64,000 bases of DNA from Polyangiaceae bacterium (GTDB lineage Bacteria > Myxococcota_A > Polyangia > Polyangiales > Polyangiaceae). A program made the position numbers and the translations under genes. Where the stretch lies: assembly GCA_020849655.1 (NCBI GenBank), contig JADLFU010000232.1, positions 1 through 64,000 on the forward strand. The letters are read 5' to 3'. This document shows positions 46,801-55,561 of the stretch, piece after piece. The notes under the pieces are model-generated. The model saw only the letters and a list, made by a program, of their open reading frames with translations, did no database searches and was not told the DNA's origin. Position 1 is the stretch's first letter; every line of letters starts with the position of its first letter.

Positions 46801-48456
46801 GAGCGAGAGCGCGTCGATGCTCGCGTCGTCCCGCCCGAGCTCGGCCTCGATCGCCCGCCAGGCCTCGATGGCCTCGTCGAGCTCCCCGCTCGCCGCGACG
46901 AGCGCCGCGGCCGCCGCGAGATCGTCCCTGCGCCCCGCGCCCTCACGCAGCGCCGCCCGCTGTCGGAGCGCCTGGACGAGCGCCGGGTGCTCCGACTGGG
47001 CGTCGAGGATGCGCACGATCGCGTCGTGCGCGCCGAGCTCCCCAGGCGACGCGGCGACGACGCCTCGGTAGGTGGCGAGCGCGTCGTCCATCGCGTCGAG
47101 CTGCTCGTGCAGGCGCGCCTTGCGCATCCAGAGGCCGACTCTCGCGTCGGGGGGGGAGATCTCGCTCAGGCGCCCCAGCACCCGCGCGAGCTCCTCGGTC
47201 TTGCCCGCCTCCGCCAGCAGCGCGTCGAGCCTCCCGCCTGCCTCGAGGCGAGCGTCGGGTGACGCGTCCTCGTCGTCGAACACCAGCGTGTACAGCTCGG
47301 CGGCCCTCGAGGGAGCGGCGAGCTGCTCCTCGGCGAGGCGCGCCGCGAGCCTCCGCAGCTCCTGGCGTGCGGAGCCGTCCTCGGCGGCGCGCGCGGCGAG
47401 CTCCAGCGCGTCGACCGCCTCCTCCACTCGCCCCGTCGCCGTGGCGCGGGCGATGAGCGCCTCGCGCGCGCCCGCGTCGCCGGGGGCCCGTCGGAGCGCC
47501 AGCGCCTCCTGATCCTGGCTCTCCGCCTCTCGACCCAGCGAGAGCAACCTCGCCGCCACGTCGCGGTGCGCCGCGGCCTGCGCCCCCGGCTCGAGGAGCG
47601 GCACGCGCGCCGCGAGCACGCGCGCGACGTCCTCTCCCCGACCGGCGAGCTCCAGCCGCGCGGCGACGGCGTCGAGCGCGCGCCGCCGCACGTCGACCGG
47701 GGCCCCCTCGGCGCCGCCGACCCGCTCGATGAGCTCACACGCGCCGCCCGGCTCGTCTGCGGCGTCGAGCGCCGGCAGCGCCGCCTCCAGGGCCGCGCCT
47801 GGATCGCCCAGCTTCTCGAGCCACGCGCCCGCGATGCGCAGCCGCGTCTTGGCCTGCACGGGCGGGGCGAGCGCCGGCAGCCGGAGCGTCCACAGCTTCA
47901 CGAGATCCGCGTGGCGGTGGCGCGCCTCCAGCAGGCGCTCGAGCGACGCCGCGAGCTGCGCGTCCGCGGGGCGGAGCGGCGCGAGCTCCATCAGGTACGT
48001 CACCGCGCGGTCCGGGCGCGCGGCGAGATCCTTCGCGGCGTGGGCCGCCTCGTCCAGCAGCTCGCGCCTGCGCGTCACGTCCGTCGTGGCCGCGAGCACC
48101 GAGTCGTACAGCGCGAACAGCTCGTCCCACCGCTCCTTCGCCGTATACAGCAGCGTCAGCCGCTCGAACGCCCACCCCGCGTCGGGGATCCGCCGGAGCA
48201 GCCGCGCGAGCAGCTCGGCGAGCGGGTACGGATCGTCGAACCACTCGTCGTGGAAGCGCGTCGCCCGCTGGGTCAGCTGCTCCGCGAGCGCCGCCGGGGT
48301 CTGGTCGCCGAGGAGCACCTCACGGTACAGCTCGAACACCTGCTCCGGCAGCTCGTGCCTCGCCGCGATGTCCTCGAGATCCTCCCACGCCGCCAGCTCG
48401 TGCGGTTCGGAGCGAGCGGACTCGAGCGCGGCGAGGAGGTCGGGCGGGGCATCCAT
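40801..48456 (-). CDS. Giant TPR-like repeat protein
   Basis: 2551 residues, one of the largest genes in the window. It has no signal peptide and no catalytic domain. Almost the whole length is made of paired helical repeats of about 34-40 residues with Ala/Leu/Glu/Arg/Asp-rich composition, as in TPR solenoids, for example ELLLADAEALEGAARFAARRRAGE. It is probably a large cytoplasmic scaffold. Proteins of this size and type are common in Polyangiales but have no assigned role. The last 30 residues (HLEEARAFLQEQGEKV) end cleanly. A sigma factor gene follows upstream on the same strand after 111 bp; an ABC transporter and OmpA gene lie beyond it. Confidence 0.85.
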   Translation of the reverse strand: MDAPPDLLAALESARSEPHELAAWEDLEDIAARHELPEQVFELYREVLLGDQTPAALAEQLTQRATRFHDEWFDDPYPLAELLARLLRRIPDAGWAFERLTLLYTAKERWDELFALYDSVLAATTDVTRRRELLDEAAHAAKDLAARPDRAVTYLMELAPLRPADAQLAASLERLLEARHRHADLVKLWTLRLPALAPPVQAKTRLRIAGAWLEKLGDPGAALEAALPALDAADEPGGACELIERVGGAEGAPVDVRRRALDAVAARLELAGRGEDVARVLAARVPLLEPGAQAAAHRDVAARLLSLGREAESQDQEALALRRAPGDAGAREALIARATATGRVEEAVDALELAARAAEDGSARQELRRLAARLAEEQLAAPSRAAELYTLVFDDEDASPDARLEAGGRLDALLAEAGKTEELARVLGRLSEISPPDARVGLWMRKARLHEQLDAMDDALATYRGVVAASPGELGAHDAIVRILDAQSEHPALVQALRQRAALREGAGRRDDLAAAAALVAASGELDEAIEAWRAIEAELGRDDASIDALSLLYLQAGRADDLDALLAAAARETRDPMRQAELSSRRGDLARVTPGAEATAFAAYRDALDTYPEHEGAQRGLAALASTAVGRDAIAALVAALDRTENQAKKAALLETRLSLTGEPVEQAALLLEAAAIHEALGEPDRALDAAARAFALCPDDPSLESEAARLGQQTRGFARLERGYVEALSRDGLTRERRHALGVSLAELRDRDLGDLAGAIDALCAVTDEAPAHPRAAALLVSAACRASRAEVAARAIARALSADASLAGALFEVLGRDTPREALPQATSCLADAAGEGLDAAVRHTMLLEAARLMRDELGDRPGAERALTGAAEARPGDAATLLALADVRRDAPGQPLVDVLLALADLGGDDASHLEEAARVAQDALRDDARARPILERLLARASADPVSTPFVSRVLERLVAACRATGDARAAVTHVAYTCALPIATEAKIEWLYRGAELAESEVADAALAIQLLGAIVDLDLGERRAVEALAALLSRSGDDVARATLRERELPVAQDLARRVELRLDLAELRARAGAREPALAALAENLAESPAEPRTLDALKALLVGADDQRRLADLLLAEAERQPDGDAAAAIFADVARIADERLGDADLAIRSYRRVVEHHHDPAAVDALARLLLQAGSADAAAQLLAERLARATSDRADVALRLADALRRAGNTARARHVLEAATAEHPTDRDLRGTLADLYRAAKAYEPLVALLSSAAEREDEPETKVAMLLEIAETQQKRLARPADAISTLRAAQQTSPQDRAVRAALADALRSAGELDEARDILLALIEEFGRRRPAERAVLHLHLAAVSRERGDLDEALAQLDVAASMDMTHAGVLRMLGETAEEKGQLDRAERALRSLLMVVRRQKPEALSSPSAIGQAETLHALARLARKQGDEARAAELLETAFEVALGAPLEADALERALAAEGRHDLSLRLLSARRAAAAGTADEVPLALAIADALAGLGRPAEAVDELLSVLSQAAGDARAQATLRRAAREAGRSADAGGALRSLLSQVSGAERRAVAVALADLTAEDLGDAAGAAAVLRDALADPEAPPDLAEALLDRARAAGDVDAERAALEWLIDAPRPMVSSARSADALLSLAALLPSEDEAGVIDAVERAIERDARHRDAALLLLTRAERGSLALGEALERAARATDDAELQLRALDAVTARRLREGADASLLDTLREAADLLPDDPRVEAVLLRAIAVAEALPEGPREAVWAAARLTGRALSSGEVEDAARFAHIVALEESTEAQELVLSVASTTSAALPSEAARLFGVVLEREPSERRAYDGLLAILEATRDVDGRLSLLERTLEAVMDGGERQRLRTARARLLVELGRDDEAAEALRDVLSDDPDDVAAATTLADLFERHGRSDDLAELLERQLEGARMRRDAAVVSALTLRISPLLGERVDARRDLLEQSLEAAPDERPLLAALALHVGEGAPEWLALAERLLAVEATGEAPALALSLADRHRALDDRDAEARVLTLGLRRAPASDALFDRLARELAEATRFADLVDATLLRAAAEADLEAAVGRYRQASMIAREHARDPGGAVDALSKALARAPDEVSLVSEMVEILVEAGDLAGAEELVASALSGRTGRPRASVLRLKAWIALRQGAEAAAVADLEEAVALGDEDAREELKGALELATDGATRRGDTPGARAHTMRLLELLAVDDPARADERLAAWVQSEPRDQEAIDRLLARGEATRNPSLVVDAALRLVHLTNGDAQVEAALKLARAARSADRLGEARDAMEHAFRAHPGASALRDELRDLYETSGAMAELADILLADAEALEGAARFAARRRAGEALLRAGELGRAAETLEAALADKPGDHETTVHLADAWTASGQLDRATALIDAAVAAHKGRRSRELSVLQHRMARIAFAAGDRNVEMAWLNVALDADMQNGAAASELADVATELGQFELAQKALRAVTMLKSPGPMTKAMAYLRQGMIARHLGDPRRGVLLARKALSEDPHLEEARAFLQEQGEKV

Positions 48457-48567
48457 GTCGGGCCCGCGATGCTACGGACGACCCCCGACGAAGGGGAGGG
48501 GGTTTCGCCGAAAAATCACGGGGCAGCGCGCGATCCGTCGGGATCTCGCGCCGCCCCGCCGCCCGTC

Positions 48568-49980
<1,413 letters not shown>

Positions 49981-50329
49981 CGGGCTGTCTCCTCTGTGCG
50001 TGGTTCTGTCAAGGTCGCGCCCGTCGGCGCGGCGAAAGCGTGAGCGTGCCTGGGAGGCGGGGCTGCGCGGGAGGTCTCGGCTCTTGGTCAACTGGTAAGC
50101 TCTCTCGAAGAGGCGTCGAGGGACGCGCGCGCTGCTGTCACGTCAGCGAGTCGTTCCTCGTACGCGCCAGCGGGAGGTTGGTTGCCTCGCGCTAGCGAGC
50201 ATTCGACGGAGCAAGGACTGTGCCTCGTGACGATCTGGATCATGTGTGGAAGGCGAGACGGTCGGTGCTGAACAGGCAGGGTGCTCGGTTTGTTCCTCGT
50301 GGGCCTCTGTCGCCGCTCGTGGACCGAAC
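49981..50329. promoter_or_regulatory. Divergent intergenic region, sigma factor / ABC transporter
   Basis: This 349-bp gap separates two divergent genes and must hold both promoters. A 5-bp inverted repeat (ctcgc-gcta-gcgag) lies at 50186-50199. There is no recognisable riboswitch, RNA gene or open frame that looks coding. No -35/-10 pair can be named with confidence. Confidence 0.45.
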
Positions 50330-51895
50330 GTGACCGCTCAACCTGACGGACGACGTGTCTCCGCGTTCTACGAGCTCGGCTGGCGGGCGGTCCGGCGCGC
50401 GCCGGGGGTGGCGGCCTCGACCGCGGTCGCGGTCGCGCTGGGGGCAGGCGGGCAGGCCGCGATGGCGCTCTCGGCCGGGCTGCTCGTGCGCGGGGCGGCG
50501 ACGCCGGGGGCCTCGCTCACGGGCTTCGCCCTACTTGGGTGCGGCGGCGCGCTTGTCAAGATGCTGACGGGCGCGCTCGCGACGGGGGGCGAGGGGCGGC
50601 TGGCGGGCGAGGCGGCCGACGCCGTGCGCCGCGACGCGCTCCGCGGGCTGCTCGTCCGCGGGACGGCCGACGCCCCGCGCGCCGCCCAGGTGGTCGCGAT
50701 CGCGCTCCGGGCGCTCGAGCCCGCGCTCCGCGCCGGCTTCTTCGGGCGTGGGCGGGCGCTCTTGCAGCTGTCCGCGCCCGTCGCCGCGTGCGCGTGGCTG
50801 TCGCCTCGTGTGGCCGCGGTGGCCTTCGTCTCTTTTGCGGCGTTCGCGATCCCGATGTCACGGTTGCGGCTCACCTTGCGCCGCCGGGAGGCGAGTCGCC
50901 TCGGGCTGCTGGCGGAGCTGGAGCTGCGCACGAGCGAGGTCGTGGAGCACGTCGATCTCTTCCGCGTCCACGGCGCGGGACGCGCGGCGCTCGCGCTCGC
51001 GGCGGGCGCGGCGGAGGCGGCGTCGCGCGCGCAGCGGGGGGTCGAACGCGCCAGGGTCTTGCTCTCCTCTGGCAACGAGGTCCTGGCCGCGCTCGCGATC
51101 ACCGCCGCGGTGGCGCTCGCCGAGGCTGGGCTGCTGGGCGGGCTCTCGGAGCTGGCCGTCGTCGTACCGCTCGCGCTGCTGGCGTACCGGCCGGTGCGGG
51201 AGCTGACGGACGCGAGGAGCGCGGCGGAGGAGGGCGCAGAGGCGCTCGGCGTCCTCTCGCCGTGGGTGGCCGAGGCCGCGACGGGCGCAGCGCCCCCGCG
51301 TGCCTGGCAGCTCGCGCCCCTCGTGCTCGAGGGGGTGTGCGGAGTGACCACACGTATCGAGCCCGGCTCGCTGGTCGTCATCACCGGCGCCTCCGGGGTC
51401 GGCAAGACGACGCTGCTGCGGGCGCTGCTCGGCCTCGCGCCGCAGTCGGGGATGCTCCGGTATGGCGTGGAAAACCTCGGATCGGCGGGCGTCGGGCCCG
51501 CCCATCGACCGTTCGCGTGGGTGCCACAGGACGCTCCGGTGTTCGCGGGGACGGCGCTCGACAACCTCGGTGAGGAGGGGCTCGCGCGGCTCCTCGCGCT
51601 CGACCATCCTTCTCTGTCGACGCTCGGCCCCGCCGACCCGCTCGGCCCGGGCGGACGGGCGCTCTCGGGCGGAGAGCGGGCGCTCGTGGCGCTCGCCCGC
51701 GCGCAGGCGACGGGGCTGCCGGTCCTGCTCCTCGACGAGCCCACCGCGAGCCTCGACGCCGACGCGGAGCGCCGGGTGCTCGACGCCCTCGTCGCGCTGC
51801 GCGGGACGCGCACCGTCCTCTTCGTCTCGCATCGGCCCGAGACGCTGTCCCGCGCAGACGCGGTGGTGCGGATGAGCGGCGCCGATCGGCGCTGA
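50330..51895 (+). CDS. ABC transporter with fused membrane and ATPase domains
   Basis: 521 residues from GTG 50330. About 300 residues carry hydrophobic helices typical of an exporter-type membrane domain, although several are short and Ala/Arg-rich. The C-terminal ATPase has Walker A GASGVGKTT, the Q-loop in WVPQDAPVF, signature LSGGERALVALARA, Walker B VLLLDEPTASLD and a switch His in SHRPE. It should be a half transporter that dimerises; the substrate is unknown. The fused, relatively short membrane part is like small CydC-type exporters. It converges with the OmpA gene across a hairpin. Confidence 0.88.
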   Translation: MTAQPDGRRVSAFYELGWRAVRRAPGVAASTAVAVALGAGGQAAMALSAGLLVRGAATPGASLTGFALLGCGGALVKMLTGALATGGEGRLAGEAADAVRRDALRGLLVRGTADAPRAAQVVAIALRALEPALRAGFFGRGRALLQLSAPVAACAWLSPRVAAVAFVSFAAFAIPMSRLRLTLRRREASRLGLLAELELRTSEVVEHVDLFRVHGAGRAALALAAGAAEAASRAQRGVERARVLLSSGNEVLAALAITAAVALAEAGLLGGLSELAVVVPLALLAYRPVRELTDARSAAEEGAEALGVLSPWVAEAATGAAPPRAWQLAPLVLEGVCGVTTRIEPGSLVVITGASGVGKTTLLRALLGLAPQSGMLRYGVENLGSAGVGPAHRPFAWVPQDAPVFAGTALDNLGEEGLARLLALDHPSLSTLGPADPLGPGGRALSGGERALVALARAQATGLPVLLLDEPTASLDADAERRVLDALVALRGTRTVLFVSHRPETLSRADAVVRMSGADRR

Positions 51896-51918
51896 CGTCC
51901 TGCTGACAAAACACGAAC

Positions 51919-51947
51919 GCCGCACCCTCCGTCGTGGAGGATGCGGC
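51919..51947. terminator. Bidirectional hairpin between convergent genes
   Basis: A 12-bp stem with one mismatch (gccgcaccctcc / ggaggatgcggc, loop gtcgt) sits between the stops of the convergent ABC transporter and OmpA genes. It lacks a U-tract on either side, so it may need a factor to terminate. A second GC-rich inverted repeat lies at 51965-51982 (cgccgg / ccggcg). Confidence 0.7.
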
Positions 51948-51989
51948 GCCCGGAGGGAGCGTCACGCCGGCGAGCGCCGGCGCGTCAGC

Positions 51990-53894
51990 TCACTTCTTCT
52001 TGCCGACCGCGGGCGGCGCCTGGGCGGGGGCCTTCGCCGGCGCGGGCGCCGCGTCGGTGGACTCCTTCGAGATGTGGAACTCGACGCGGCGGTTGCGCGC
52101 GCGGCCGTCCTCGGTGCCGTTGTCCGCGATGGGCTTGTCCTGGCCGAAGCCCTTCGCCTCGAGGCGCTTGGCGTCGACGCCGCCCTTCGTGGCGAGCCAC
52201 TTCTGCACGGCGTTGGCGCGGGCCTGCGACAGGGCCTGGTTGCCGAACTTGGTGCCCTTGTTGTCCGTGTGGCCCTCGATGCGGAGCTTCTGGACCTCCG
52301 GGTGCTCCTTCAGGATCGCGGCGACCTCACCGAGCAGCTTGTCGCTCTCGGGCTTGATCACGGACTTGCCGGTCTCGAAGAAGACCTGCTCCATGATCTT
52401 GATCTCCTTGCCCTCGAGCTTCGCGAGCGCGGGGCAGCCGTTCTTCTTCGGGTCGGTCGAGGCGACGCCGGCGACGTCGGGGCACGCGTCGTCCTTGTCG
52501 AGGACGCCGTCGCCGTCCTTGTCGGGCGGGCAGCCGTTCTTCTTCGGGTCGTCGCTCTTCACGCCGGCGACGTCCACGCACGCGTCCTGTGCGTCGGGGA
52601 TGCCGTCGCCGTCCTTGTCGGCCGGGCAGCCGTTCTTCTTCGGGTCGGCGTCCGCCTGGCCGGGGGTGTCGGGGCACGCGTCGACCGCGTCGACCACGCC
52701 GTCGCTGTCGCGGTCGGCCGGGCAGCCGTTCTTCGCCGGATCGCTCGAGGCGACGCCGGGGGTGTCGGGGCACGCGTCCTGCGCGTCGACCACGCCGTCG
52801 CCGTCGCGGTCCTTCGGCGCCGGGCAGCCGTTCTTCTTCGGATCGCTCGACGCGACGCCGGCGACGTCGGGGCACGCGTCCTTGTCGTCGGTGATGCCGT
52901 CCTTGTCCTTGTCGCCGGGGCCGATCTCGATCTTCGGCACGAGCGCGATGCTGGCGACCGCGCGGAACTGACCGACGCCCGGGGTCTTCGTGAGGCCGGG
53001 ACCGACGCCGCCGCCGAGGACGATGTCGCCCACGCGCGCCTTCGCGCCGAGGATCGCCTCGATGGGCGAGGAGTGCGTGCCGAGGAACTTCGCCTCGCCG
53101 ATGCCCTTCACCGCGCCGCCCGTGCCGAGGACGTCGTCCGACGTCCCGATGACCGTGTTGCCGTAGACCTCGGGCCCGATCTGGAGGTTCTCGCCGACCT
53201 TGACGCCCGCCGCGAAGCCGAACGTGAGGGCGTGGCCGATCTCGGCCGACGACCCGAGGTCCTTCTTCTTGCGGATGAGGTAGCCGACGTTACCGGCGTA
53301 CACGAAGCCCGCCGACTCCCCGCCGATCACGATCTTCGGGTTGATGCGGACCTGGCCGTCACCGGTGCCGTCGACCTCCTTGCCGGTCGGGACCCACACG
53401 TCCGTCTGGAGCGCGAGGTTGAACCCGTTGTACGGGCCGGCCTCGGGCTTGCCGAACGCCGCGAGGCGGAAGCCGCCGCGCACGTCCGCGAGCTTGCCGC
53501 CCTTGACCTTCTCGCCGGCCGCGTTCGCGTCGCCGCTCTGCGCGAGGGCGAAGGGCACGTCGACGAACAGCAGGAAGCGGTTCGCGATGCCGTACGACGC
53601 GTCGAGGTGCCCGTACATCTGCGACTTCACGGGCTTCGCCTTCTCCGTGCCGTCGACCTTCAGCTTCAGCGGCTGGTGGGCGTAGTTGAACAGCAGCGTG
53701 ACGGAGGGCTTCGCACCGACGCTCGCGTCGGGGACCTGGAAGAAGTGGTCGCCGGAGGGCGCCGGGTCGAACTGCTGCAGCGCCAGGCCGCGGTCACCCT
53801 TGGCGGCGGCTGCGTTGCCGAGCTGAGCGGAGGCGGTGCCGGCGGCGCCGAGCGTCGCGACGAGCGCGGCCAGTCCAAGCTTTCGAGTACGCAT
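51990..53894 (-). CDS. OmpA-family outer-membrane protein with thrombospondin type-3 repeats
   Basis: 634 residues from ATG 53892-53894, with aaggag upstream on the coding strand. A signal peptide is followed by a beta-barrel-like N-terminal domain (about 25-310). Then come five calcium-binding thrombospondin type-3-like repeats (DxDxDGxxDxxDxCPD, each ending near NGCP). The C-terminal OmpA domain (about 495-610) has IEGHTDNKG and the NRRVEF end, and would bind peptidoglycan. It probably links the outer membrane to the cell wall. A Pro/Ala/Lys tail follows. It has a long intergenic region upstream with palindromes. Confidence 0.92.
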   Translation of the reverse strand: MRTRKLGLAALVATLGAAGTASAQLGNAAAAKGDRGLALQQFDPAPSGDHFFQVPDASVGAKPSVTLLFNYAHQPLKLKVDGTEKAKPVKSQMYGHLDASYGIANRFLLFVDVPFALAQSGDANAAGEKVKGGKLADVRGGFRLAAFGKPEAGPYNGFNLALQTDVWVPTGKEVDGTGDGQVRINPKIVIGGESAGFVYAGNVGYLIRKKKDLGSSAEIGHALTFGFAAGVKVGENLQIGPEVYGNTVIGTSDDVLGTGGAVKGIGEAKFLGTHSSPIEAILGAKARVGDIVLGGGVGPGLTKTPGVGQFRAVASIALVPKIEIGPGDKDKDGITDDKDACPDVAGVASSDPKKNGCPAPKDRDGDGVVDAQDACPDTPGVASSDPAKNGCPADRDSDGVVDAVDACPDTPGQADADPKKNGCPADKDGDGIPDAQDACVDVAGVKSDDPKKNGCPPDKDGDGVLDKDDACPDVAGVASTDPKKNGCPALAKLEGKEIKIMEQVFFETGKSVIKPESDKLLGEVAAILKEHPEVQKLRIEGHTDNKGTKFGNQALSQARANAVQKWLATKGGVDAKRLEAKGFGQDKPIADNGTEDGRARNRRVEFHISKESTDAAPAPAKAPAQAPPAVGKKK

Positions 53895-54224
53895 CTTCTT
53901 AGTTCTCCTTTTGCTTTCTTCTCTCCCGCCGACGGGCGGGTGCTGAGTGGAATCTCGTGGCGCCGTGGTCGTTGCCCGACCCCCGGGCATTGCGCCGACG
54001 GACGCGTGGGTCAAGCCCCCGCCCGCTGGAACCAAGGGGGGAGTGCTAGGCGATTTTTCGCCTGGGGGCGAATCATTCGCACGATCCCTCGGGGCGCTGC
54101 AAGGCTGAATCGTCACCTCGACAGCGACGAGAATCGCGAAAAATGCCGATAAAGTGCCACTTGTTGGGTTCTCCGCGACCCGTCCGCGGCGCTGAGCGTG
54201 GATTTCGAGATCCCTGCGTCGCGA
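53895..54224. promoter_or_regulatory. ompA-like upstream region with palindromes
   Basis: No gene is seen in this 330-bp spacer. It must hold the promoter of the OmpA-family gene. Two symmetric sites stand close together: a hairpin aggcga-tttt-tcgcct at 54048-54063 and a 13-bp palindrome gcgaat-c-attcgc at 54068-54080. The bases beyond, to the dispersed repeat at 54225, are a little richer in A/T than their surroundings. The pair could be operators. Confidence 0.45.
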
Positions 54225-54375
54225 GCGCCGGATTCCGTGCGCCCTTCGGCCGCCTCGGGTGAACCCGTGCTCGACGTGGCAGGGCCACGCCTGCGCGCGG
54301 TTTCAGCCCCATTCGGCTCGAATTTCGCTTCGGACTCCGACACTCGCTCCTTGGTCTCCCGAAACCCACGCTGAG
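54225..54375 (+). repeat. Dispersed ~150-bp intergenic repeat, copy 2
   Basis: The same block as positions 1-150, in the same orientation and about 90% identical by eye, with at most one small indel near its right end. The inverted repeat cgtggc / gccacg is kept at 54275-54289 with loop agg. It sits 88 bp before the diguanylate cyclase start, and 330 bp from the OmpA start on the other side. The left end appears to be at or before gcgccgg (54225); sequence further left cannot be compared because copy 1 is cut by the window edge. Confidence 0.8.
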
Positions 54376-54463
54376 ACGTGCCACGGATGCTCCGTATTCA
54401 TTTCGGTTCGACTCACCGCGGCCTCGGTGGTCCTGTGCGGCGTCGTCGCGTACGCTGCGCTCG

Positions 54464-55561
54464 ATGTCGGGCGCGGGGGATCGAGGCGGCGAGCGGGGAG
54501 GCGCCCCGGACGACCTAGTGTTCCGCGTGGGGCTGGCGCGGCTCGTGTTCGGCGCCGCCGCGGTGGTCGCCGTGCCGCTCGCGTACCCGACGACGAGCCG
54601 GGTCTCGTGGGTCTACGGCGCGTACCTCGTGCTCGCGCTCGTCGAGCAGCTGCTGATCTCCCGTCGCGTCGGCTCGACCCATCGATCCCTGGTGTTCGGT
54701 GTCATCGACGGCGCGATGGTGACCGCGCTGGTGCATCAGCTGGGCTCGTCAGGGTCGGTCGTCCCGGCGCTGTACCTGTTCGCGGGCGTGATGAACGCCC
54801 TCGTGATCACGCCGCGCGTGGGGCTCGCGCTCGTGTCGGTCTACGCGGCGATGTACGTCGGGATCGTCGCGGCCGAGCAGGCGCGGGTCGTCGCGTACGC
54901 CCCGGACGTCCCCTGGCTCTCGGCCCTCGGGCCGCCGTCATGGCGCGCCGCGGCGATCTCGGCGTCGCTCATCGTCTTCTTGCTGTTCGCGTCGACGTAC
55001 ATCGTCGCGCGTCTCCACCGGGTGCTGCGCGCGCGCGAGGCGGCCCTGCTCGAGGCGAACCTCCGGCTGGAGGCGCTCAGCGTGCGAGATCCACTGACGG
55101 GGCTGTTCAACCGGCGGCGCTTGCTCGAGGAGGTGGAGCGCCAGCTCGCGCGGGCGCGTCGGGGCGCGAGCGTGGCCGTGATCATGGTCGACCTCGACCG
55201 CTTCAAGCGAGTGAACGACGAGCGCGGGCACCTCGAGGGGGACCGGCTCCTCTGCGAGGTCGCGGCCGCGCTCTCGTCGTCCGTCCGATCGACCGACGTG
55301 GCCGCGCGCTATGGCGGGGACGAGTTCGTCGTCGTGCTGCCCGACACCTCGGTCGAGCAGGCGTCGACGGTCGCCGCCCGCATCGTCGCGCAGGTGCGCG
55401 CGGTCGGCGAGCTCCACGACGCGGCGCGGCCCGTGACGGCGAGCGTGGGGCTCGCGCTCGCCGGCCCAGGCGACGACGCGCGCCGGCTCGTGCAGCGCGC
55501 CGACTCCGCCGCGTACGCCGCGAAGCGAGGCGGGGGCGATCACCTCGCGCTCGCCGCTTGA
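54464..55561 (+). CDS. Membrane diguanylate cyclase (GGDEF)
   Basis: 365 residues. About five or six hydrophobic helices occupy residues 18-185, forming a membrane-embedded sensor domain. A short helix (HRVLRAREAALLEANLRLEAL) leads to the GGDEF domain (about 205-360). The active site GGDEF is intact at 284-288, the metal-binding LD is in VDLDRFKRVND, and an inhibitory RxxD site (RSTD, 275-278) precedes it by five residues. It should make cyclic-di-GMP from GTP, with product inhibition. It abuts the next convergent gene, with no bases between the stops. Confidence 0.93.
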   Translation: MSGAGDRGGERGGAPDDLVFRVGLARLVFGAAAVVAVPLAYPTTSRVSWVYGAYLVLALVEQLLISRRVGSTHRSLVFGVIDGAMVTALVHQLGSSGSVVPALYLFAGVMNALVITPRVGLALVSVYAAMYVGIVAAEQARVVAYAPDVPWLSALGPPSWRAAAISASLIVFLLFASTYIVARLHRVLRAREAALLEANLRLEALSVRDPLTGLFNRRRLLEEVERQLARARRGASVAVIMVDLDRFKRVNDERGHLEGDRLLCEVAAALSSSVRSTDVAARYGGDEFVVVLPDTSVEQASTVAARIVAQVRAVGELHDAARPVTASVGLALAGPGDDARRLVQRADSAAYAAKRGGGDHLALAA

